Of a DNA stretch of 64,000 nucleotides, positions 59,392 through 64,000 are shown one piece after another. Numbering within the stretch: the first letter of the stretch is position 1; each line of letters starts with the position of its first letter. The position numbers and the translations under genes were made by a program. Source of the DNA: Rhodococcoides kyotonense (GTDB taxonomy: Bacteria > Actinomycetota > Actinomycetes > Mycobacteriales > Mycobacteriaceae); contig NZ_FZOW01000006.1 of the NCBI RefSeq assembly GCF_900188125.1, positions 124,001 through 188,000 on the forward strand, written 5' to 3'. The notes below the pieces were generated by a model. That model saw nothing but the letters and a program-made list of their open reading frames with translations. It had not been told where the DNA came from and ran no database searches.

Positions 59392-60033
59392 CTACACGCT
59401 CGCTATGTCGGCGGCCAGATCACGCACCTCGTCGGCGAATCGGCGACGGCCGAGGTTCGCCAACACAGCGTCCTCCGTCAACCAGGACGCCACCGACACC
59501 TCCAGCAGACTCGACAACGCAGTCGCAGCCGCGGCCTGCTTCGCGCGCGATGTGATGCCGTTTCGTGTGCGCAGCTCCGCCATCAGCACATTCAAGAAAG
59601 TCAACCGGACGTTGCGACGAAGCGCTTCGATGGACAGGCTCCAGCCAGGCGAATGGACGAAGTACACGAGCGACGCCGCACGGTGCCCATCGGTCCACTC
59701 GAGCAAGCCCACGATGATGTCGCCGAGTGTCGCGTCCCCGTCGCTCTCGATCCGGGCGTGCAGCTCGTCGAGCAAGCCCTCCGAATAGATACGAAGACCG
59801 CCGAGCAGAACGTCGTCTTTCGAGGGGTAGTGATAATAAACAGCGGCAGAGGTCATCTGAGCCTCGGCAGCGATATCGGCGACCGTCACGTCCTCGATCG
59901 AACGCACGGAATACAGATGCATGGCCGCATCGACGACCATCTCACGGCGCGACGGTCGATGAGCCGCCCGCTTGGCGCTCTTGTCCGCCGGGACCTTGCC
60001 TGCGGCTCTCGGCGTTCCTTTCTTGCCTGTCAT
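59392..60033 (-). CDS. TetR-family transcriptional regulator (first of a divergent pair)
   Basis: 213 residues. A basic N-terminal tail (MTGKKGTPRAAGKVPADKSA) precedes the helix-turn-helix VTVADIAAEAQMTSAAVYYH and YPSKDDVLLGGL. The start codon lies inside an 11-bp inverted repeat (60024-60053), so the protein probably represses itself. Divergent from a second TetR gene at 60150. Likely one of the controllers of the catabolic region; the ligand may be an acyl-CoA, as for KstR-type TetR proteins, but that is inference. Confidence 0.9.
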   Translation of the reverse strand: MTGKKGTPRAAGKVPADKSAKRAAHRPSRREMVVDAAMHLYSVRSIEDVTVADIAAEAQMTSAAVYYHYPSKDDVLLGGLRIYSEGLLDELHARIESDGDATLGDIIVGLLEWTDGHRAASLVYFVHSPGWSLSIEALRRNVRLTFLNVLMAELRTRNGITSRAKQAAAATALSSLLEVSVASWLTEDAVLANLGRRRFADEVRDLAADIASV

Positions 60034-60053
60034 GGACTAGATCATGACAGGCA
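60024..60053. promoter_or_regulatory. Inverted repeat operator over the TetR start codon
   Basis: TGCCTGTCATG (60024-60034) and CATGACAGGCA (60043-60053) form a perfect 11-bp inverted repeat with an 8-nt spacer. It covers the ATG of the TetR gene (60033) and lies 97 nt upstream of the divergent TetR gene. Layout typical of a TetR autoregulatory site. Confidence 0.65.
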
Positions 60054-60149
60054 GGAAGTCGGGCCGGGGCGGCGCGACTTGCTCCGCCGAGTAATTTGGG
60101 AGCAGATGCGGTTCTCGGACGTGGGGATCGACGAGTTCGGGAGGAAACA

Positions 60150-60920
60150 GTGCCACGACGGAGGACCACCGAACACGAGGGCGTGTCGCCGGACGAGAGC
60201 GACCAGGACGACAGTCCGTCGACGGGCTGTGACTCCTCGCCGGCGGCCGACGACGACGACATGGACTACGACGCGGCCGCTCATCCTGTTCGCGACACCG
60301 AGACGAAGGGTTCCGCACATCGACCGTCTCGCCGCCACCTCATAGTCCAGGCCGCGGTCCGCGTCTTCTCCAAGAAAGGCTTCGCGGAAGCCTCGATCCA
60401 GGAAATCGCGGAAGCGGCAGGCATGGTGGCCACCGCGGTGTACTACCACTTCTCGAGCAAGGAGGAATTGTTCGAGAGCGCCCTGGGGTACGCGATGGAT
60501 GCCAGCTCCGCCGCAGCACAGAACACCAGGCCCGATGATGTCGAGGCCGACGCCACCTCCTTCAGAGCCGTGATCGGCGCCGTCTGGGACTGGACTGCCG
60601 AACATCCGAACGCGTCGCGCATGCTGTTCCTCCAGATCGCCGGCGGCGCTACTTCCGGCACCCGCCTGCTGACCAAGGAATACATGGAGCGTCACATCCG
60701 ACGCGCGTTCGACTACTTCCCCGCCACCGATGTGCCTCCCAACAAGCGTGCGGCAGCAGCGCAGCAGGCAGCACGTTCCCTGAGAGTACGAACGATGATC
60801 GCGACCACCATCGCCATTCAGCCCCTGCGTATCGAGGGCGGTCCGCTGTCGAACATCTCGGTGCCACGGCTGCGCACTGCGACCAGCGACGTATGTTCGA
60901 AGATGATCGAGGGCCGCTGA
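60150..60920 (+). CDS. TetR-family transcriptional regulator (second of a divergent pair)
   Basis: 256 residues from GTG 60150, which follows GGGAGG at ideal spacing. An acidic, disordered N-terminal extension of about 55 residues (SDQDDSPSTGCDSSPAADDD) precedes the helix-turn-helix ASIQEIAEAAGMVATAVYYH and FSSKEELFESAL. The 60-residue acidic tail is unusual for TetR proteins. The ligand domain contains VWDWTAEHPNASRMLFLQIA. The related DNA-binding segment of the neighbour at 59392 (AHRPSRR...VYYHYPSK) suggests an old duplication. Confidence 0.88.
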   Translation: MPRRRTTEHEGVSPDESDQDDSPSTGCDSSPAADDDDMDYDAAAHPVRDTETKGSAHRPSRRHLIVQAAVRVFSKKGFAEASIQEIAEAAGMVATAVYYHFSSKEELFESALGYAMDASSAAAQNTRPDDVEADATSFRAVIGAVWDWTAEHPNASRMLFLQIAGGATSGTRLLTKEYMERHIRRAFDYFPATDVPPNKRAAAAQQAARSLRVRTMIATTIAIQPLRIEGGPLSNISVPRLRTATSDVCSKMIEGR

Positions 60921-60944
60921 ACTTCGCTCGCAGCAGTCACCTTT

Positions 60945-60960
60945 CGAGTAACTTGACTGA
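60945..60960. promoter_or_regulatory. TTACTTG-type motif upstream of the second ThuA-like gene
   Basis: CGAGTAACTTGACTGA (minus strand AGTCAAGTTACTCG) is followed by a partial copy, CAGTTGCTTGATC (60966-60978). Both lie within 55 nt upstream of ATG 60997. Confidence 0.4.
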
Positions 60961-60996
60961 ACCATCAGTTGCTTGATCGAGTTCTGGAGTGTGTTC

Positions 60997-61746
60997 ATGC
61001 GCATCGCAGCATTCACCGGAGGGCACTCGTTCGACCGAGATGCCTTCGCCGACCTGTTGCAGTCCCTTCCCGGTGACGTCACCTGGTTCGAGCAGCACGT
61101 CCACGACTTCTCTACGGCTGAGTTCGACGTCTTTCTTCATTACGACATGCCTGGGACGTTGCCCGAACCATCCGACCCGCCCGACGCCGTGCGTGACGCG
61201 GTCTTCTCCGCCCCGGAGTCGGGCCTGGGTTACGTAGTGCTCCACCACGCCATCGCATCGTGGGCGACGTGGGACGGGTGGGCCGAATTCGTCGGAGGAA
61301 AATACCTCTACAGACCGGGCACGGTACGCGGAGTCGACACACCCGATTCCGGTTACCGACTCGAGGTGCCCCAACGGATTTCGGTCGTCGACCCTGCGCA
61401 TTCGATCGTCGAGGGCCTGCCCGAATCGTTCGATCTGGTCGACGAGACATACCTGTGCGAGGTGTTCGAAGAGGACGTGACGCCGCTGCTGCGCACCGAC
61501 GCCGACATGACGGACGCCGTGCACTGGTCCACCGCACTCGCGATGGCAGGGAGAAGAGGAGAACGCGAGGGCTGGCGACACGCTCCTGGCTCGTCGCTGG
61601 TCGGATGGACGAAGACCAACGGCCGCAGCCGACTGGCGTACCTGCAGCCGGGAGATTCGGCTGCAACATTGTCCGACCCTGTGTACCGACGACTGGTGGC
61701 AGGCGCGGTTCGGTGGGCTTCTCGCCGTCCGAGCGACTTTATGTAG
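60997..61746 (+). CDS. ThuA-like domain protein, copy 2
   Basis: 249 residues from ATG 60997 (GGAG upstream). MRIAAFTGGHSFDRDAFADL, FDVFLHYDMPGT, GLGYVVLHHAIASWATWDGW and HSIVEGLPESFDLVDETYLC are ThuA-type landmarks, the last preceding the ACCESSORY substrate loop region HWSTALAM. The diverged copy at 55558-56361 suggests both process related compounds. Upstream of the small gene/Rieske oxygenase pair but separated by a 99-nt gap with its own TTACTTG-like motif. Confidence 0.83.
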   Translation: MRIAAFTGGHSFDRDAFADLLQSLPGDVTWFEQHVHDFSTAEFDVFLHYDMPGTLPEPSDPPDAVRDAVFSAPESGLGYVVLHHAIASWATWDGWAEFVGGKYLYRPGTVRGVDTPDSGYRLEVPQRISVVDPAHSIVEGLPESFDLVDETYLCEVFEEDVTPLLRTDADMTDAVHWSTALAMAGRRGEREGWRHAPGSSLVGWTKTNGRSRLAYLQPGDSAATLSDPVYRRLVAGAVRWASRRPSDFM

Positions 61747-61805
61747 TCGAATTCAAGAAATATGTGTTCGGGGTCACTGGGCGCTGCTACAGTAAGTGTA
61801 TTCGA

Positions 61806-61818
61806 CACCAAGTAAGGC
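61806..61818. promoter_or_regulatory. TTACTTG-type motif upstream of the Rieske operon
   Basis: CACCAAGTAAGGC (minus strand GCCTTACTTGGTG) lies 27 nt upstream of ATG 61846. A TACAGT hexamer at 61788-61793 is a possible -10 element just before it. Confidence 0.35.
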
Positions 61819-61845
61819 TTCAGTCACGCTCCGAGGAGACCCGCG

Positions 61846-62151
61846 ATGCGACAGATCAAGCATCCGATGAGCCACGCAATCTACGAATTCGACGACGACT
61901 TCAACGTCTTGGTCACCACTCGCGACGGCAGAACCGGCACATTCGACCCGGAAGGTCGCTACCTCCACGGCGACGTCAAAGCAGTTGATCCCGAACTGGC
62001 CCGCTGGGTGGGACTCGGTCCGCGAGAGCCTGTTCCGATCACTCAGAACCGGCGCTTCATGGGAGCAGCCAAATTGCTGGAGAAGATGCAGGCCGACAGA
62101 GCCGCAGAGGAAGCCCGCGCCATTGCGCTGGAGCAGGGAGGGAAACTGTGA
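61846..62151 (+). CDS. 101-residue small protein coupled to the Rieske oxygenase, unknown
   Basis: ATG 61846 follows GAGGAG. The product begins MRQIKHPMSHAIYEFDDDFN and continues with a beta-rich segment (VLVTTRDGRTGTFDPEGRYL) and a helical charged C-terminus (AAKLLEKMQADRAAEEARAI). No cysteine, so it is not a ferredoxin. The stop overlaps the GTG of the oxygenase gene (GTGA). It may be an accessory or small subunit of the oxygenase; not recognised beyond that. Confidence 0.75.
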   Translation: MRQIKHPMSHAIYEFDDDFNVLVTTRDGRTGTFDPEGRYLHGDVKAVDPELARWVGLGPREPVPITQNRRFMGAAKLLEKMQADRAAEEARAIALEQGGKL

Positions 62152-63536
62152 CCGGAATCGAGGAACGCCCCGCATCAGCGGCGGACGACGGATTCATCGA
62201 GAACGGACTGGGTTACCAGCGTCTGCTGGACACCGATACGCATCCGGTTCCTCCGATCCTCCGGGAGGAGAGCCACGACCTGTACGAGGACCAGAACTTC
62301 GTCCCCGTCTCTCGATACATCAGTCGTAAATACCATGAGCTGGAACGCGATCGAGTCTGGTACAAAGTCTGGCAGATGGCCTGCCGCGAAGAAGAAATTC
62401 CGGAACCCGGCGACACCCTCGTCTACGAAATCTGTGAGAAGTCTCTTCTGATCGTGCGCGGGAAGGACATGAGTATCCGCGCGTTCTACAACTCTTGTCT
62501 CCACCGCGGCCGGACTCTCCGTGAGGAAGCAGGACCAGCCGGTAACGAATTGCGTTGTCCGTTCCACGGTTTCGCATGGAACTTCGACGGGACGTTGAAG
62601 TCCATGACGTGCGCGTGGGACTTTCCACAGGTCGATCAGGGCAAGATGGACCTGCCGCAGGTCAAGGTCGGCACCTGGGGTGGATTCGTCTTCGTCAACC
62701 TGGACCCCGAGTCCGAATCACTCGACAGTTTTCTCGGTGACCTCGGAAAGCATTTCGAGGCATGGCCACTCGAAGATCGCTACATCCAAGCCCACGTAGC
62801 GCAGGTGATTCAGGCGAACTGGAAGATCGCGCAGGAAGCGTTCTCCGAGGCTTTCCACGTGATCACCACGCATCCGCAACGCGTCGTGGGCACTGGCGAC
62901 TCGAACAGCCAGTACGACAGCTGGGGAAACTTCAATCGCGGCATCACCGCGAACGGAGTTCCCAGCCCGCACATCACCTTCGTTCCCACAGAACAAGAAA
63001 TGTTCGACTCCATGGTCGACGCGCGGATCGACGAGGATCCCATGGTGACACTGCCCGACGGTGTCACTGCCCGCGAGATGTCGGGAATGCTCGCCCGCGA
63101 AGGGCTTCGGGACATCATCGGAGATGTCAAGGCAGACAACATGTCCGACGCCGAATCACTCGACAGCATCTACTACACGCTCTTCCCCAACTTTCATCCC
63201 TGGGGCGCCTACCAGCGGATCGTCTACAGGTTCCGACCCAACGGCGACAATCACGAGACGTCGATCATGGACGTGTACCTGTTGGGCCCGTTCAAGGGCG
63301 AGCGCCCGAAGCCGGCCAAGACCCAATGGCTGGAACCGGAACAATCATGGTTGGAGGCGACGATTCTCGGAAGCTCGGCCCGAGTGTTCGACCAGGACGC
63401 CTACAACATGCCGAAAGTGCACAAGGGACTCAAGACGACTCAGGCCAAGACTCTGCCGCTCGCCCGGTACCAGGAAGTAAAGATAAGGCACATTCACCAC
63501 CTACTCGCCCAGTGGATCGGGGAAGAAGTCGATTAG
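62148..63536 (+). CDS. Rieske non-heme iron oxygenase, alpha subunit
   Basis: 462 residues. Rieske [2Fe-2S] ligands are Cys117/His119 (NSCLHRG) and Cys137/His140 (RCPFHGFAW). Mononuclear iron ligands are His237 and His242 in SEAFHVITTH. The residue bridging the two centres, usually Asp in DxYHxxxxH, is Glu234 here, as reported for carnitine oxygenase CntA and related quaternary-amine enzymes. It would hydroxylate or demethylate its substrate with electrons from a separate reductase, which is not encoded in the window. GTG start overlaps the small gene's stop. The gene ends at palindrome copy 4. Confidence 0.92.
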   Translation: MTGIEERPASAADDGFIENGLGYQRLLDTDTHPVPPILREESHDLYEDQNFVPVSRYISRKYHELERDRVWYKVWQMACREEEIPEPGDTLVYEICEKSLLIVRGKDMSIRAFYNSCLHRGRTLREEAGPAGNELRCPFHGFAWNFDGTLKSMTCAWDFPQVDQGKMDLPQVKVGTWGGFVFVNLDPESESLDSFLGDLGKHFEAWPLEDRYIQAHVAQVIQANWKIAQEAFSEAFHVITTHPQRVVGTGDSNSQYDSWGNFNRGITANGVPSPHITFVPTEQEMFDSMVDARIDEDPMVTLPDGVTAREMSGMLAREGLRDIIGDVKADNMSDAESLDSIYYTLFPNFHPWGAYQRIVYRFRPNGDNHETSIMDVYLLGPFKGERPKPAKTQWLEPEQSWLEATILGSSARVFDQDAYNMPKVHKGLKTTQAKTLPLARYQEVKIRHIHHLLAQWIGEEVD

Positions 63537-63547
63537 AGGGGCTGCGC

Positions 63548-63595
63548 CCATGTGCACGAAAATACATAGCTCGCTACGTATTTTCGTGCACGTGG
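63548..63595. repeat. Family A palindromic repeat, copy 4
   Basis: 22-bp inverted repeat (63548-63569 and 63574-63595) with a CTCG loop and two mismatches, both G-U pairs in RNA. It is followed by GGCGGCGAAGCCGCC, a second hairpin. Together they separate convergent genes ending at 63536 and 63609. The 32 bp 63538-63569 are identical to 23475-23506. Confidence 0.9.
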
Positions 63596-63608
63596 CGGCG
63601 AAGCCGCC

Positions 63609-64000
63609 CTACTTGAACTCAGGCCGCTTGTAGAACGACACCGCCACGACACCGACGAGCAGGACGGCCGCCGGGAGGATCAGGGACTGAGCCATGGCGG
63701 TGGAGAAGCCGTCGCGCAACATCTCCGGGACCCGACCGCCGAACTCACTGGCACCCGCGGACGCGGAGCCGGGGATCTCGACGGCCAGGCGCGACTGGAT
63801 CAACGCGCCGATGCCCGCGCTTCCGAGGACGGATCCGATCATCCGCGTGGTGTTGTAGACACCGGCTCCGGCGCCTGCCTGTGACAGTGGCAGATTCCGA
63901 GTTGCGGTGGCCGCCAACGGAGACCAGATCAGCGCGTTCGCGACGCCCATCACGGCGATGGGGATCAGCAGCTTCCAGATTGCCGTCGTGGGTGTCATCA
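63609..64000 (-). CDS. MFS transporter, C-terminal fragment (DHA2/EmrB-QacA type), 5' part beyond the window
   Basis: Only about 130 C-terminal residues are present. Three hydrophobic segments (LLIPIAVMGVANALIWSPLA, a Gly/Ala-rich stretch around MIGSVLGSAGIGALIQ, and LILPAAVLLVGVVAVSFY) and the motif AGAGAGVYNTTRMIGSVLGS match the last helices of 14-helix drug exporters. Ends FYKRPEFK. Proton-driven efflux is likely; it could export toxic intermediates of the neighbouring region, but it may equally be unrelated. Confidence 0.8.
   Translation of the reverse strand, partial: MTPTTAIWKLLIPIAVMGVANALIWSPLAATATRNLPLSQAGAGAGVYNTTRMIGSVLGSAGIGALIQSRLAVEIPGSASAGASEFGGRVPEMLRDGFSTAMAQSLILPAAVLLVGVVAVSFYKRPEFK

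Noticed and set aside
1..64000. CRISPR arrays, insertion sequences, integrases, tRNA or rRNA genes
   Set aside because: No regularly spaced repeats, transposase or integrase motifs, or cloverleaf/rRNA sequence were recognised on reading both strands; tRNAscan or Infernal would settle weak cases.

Overview
The window is GC-rich DNA with dense, mostly single-direction operons, many 4-bp ATGA/GTGA start-stop overlaps and GTG/TTG starts. Its gene content (mycothiol-dependent isomerase-type protein, a FadD15-like ligase, many acyl-CoA enzymes, an IdeR-like iron box) points to a mycolic-acid actinobacterium, most likely Rhodococcus or a close relative. The genus is an inference. I saw no rRNA, tRNA, transposase, integrase or CRISPR array.

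Left part (1-26918), mostly chromosomal housekeeping and peripheral metabolism. It holds a PaoABC-type molybdenum aldehyde oxidoreductase operon (1-2767) under a predicted iron box; a carboxylesterase with two upstream micro-genes; a lipoprotein HtrA-like protease; a 30-residue amphipathic peptide gene (6976-7068) in an AT-rich pocket with its own terminator; a DEAD-box helicase; a phosphoribosyltransferase; a FadD15-like acyl-CoA ligase; a large iron-sulfur nuclease-helicase fusion (12354-15746); a PLP amino-acid aldolase/deaminase; a TetR regulator; a gulonolactone-oxidase-like flavoprotein next to a membrane-anchored sulfite-oxidase-fold enzyme; adenine/adenosine deaminase; a crotonase; an acyl-CoA dehydrogenase; and pyruvate carboxylase.

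Right part (27187-63536), a roughly 36-kb catabolic region of unknown substrate. It contains a ribose-type ABC importer (31540-35292); two paralogous 580-residue proteins that look like the substrate-binding plus phosphohistidine part of rifampicin phosphotransferase/phenylphosphate synthase without any ATP-grasp domain (27187-28926 and 52078-53826); a pyruvate-phosphate-dikinase-like protein with an apparently degraded ATP site and a 208-residue partner (38169-41335); two histidine-phosphatase-fold proteins; an acyl-CoA ligase; a convergent pair of acyl-CoA dehydrogenases; a thiolase-like protein with an OB-fold zinc-ribbon partner; complete E1alpha, E1beta, E2 and E3 of an acetoin/2-oxoacid dehydrogenase complex; a Rieske oxygenase with a small partner; three SDRs, an LLM flavoprotein, an MDR reductase, an aldehyde dehydrogenase, VOC and SnoaL proteins; two ThuA-like proteins; and two divergent TetR regulators. 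A TTACTTG-centred motif recurs in front of several of these units, suggesting common control. The simplest reading is import of a polar or hydroxylated compound, CoA activation and chain shortening with a phosphorylation step driven by PEP-synthase-family proteins. That pathway is inference.

Two families of dispersed palindromes sit at gene ends. Family A (CCCATGTGCA...) has four copies; one forms the stop codon of one gene and the start codon of the next, and two copies sharing a 32-bp identical segment bracket the catabolic region. Family B (GAGATCGAAGTT...) has two copies.
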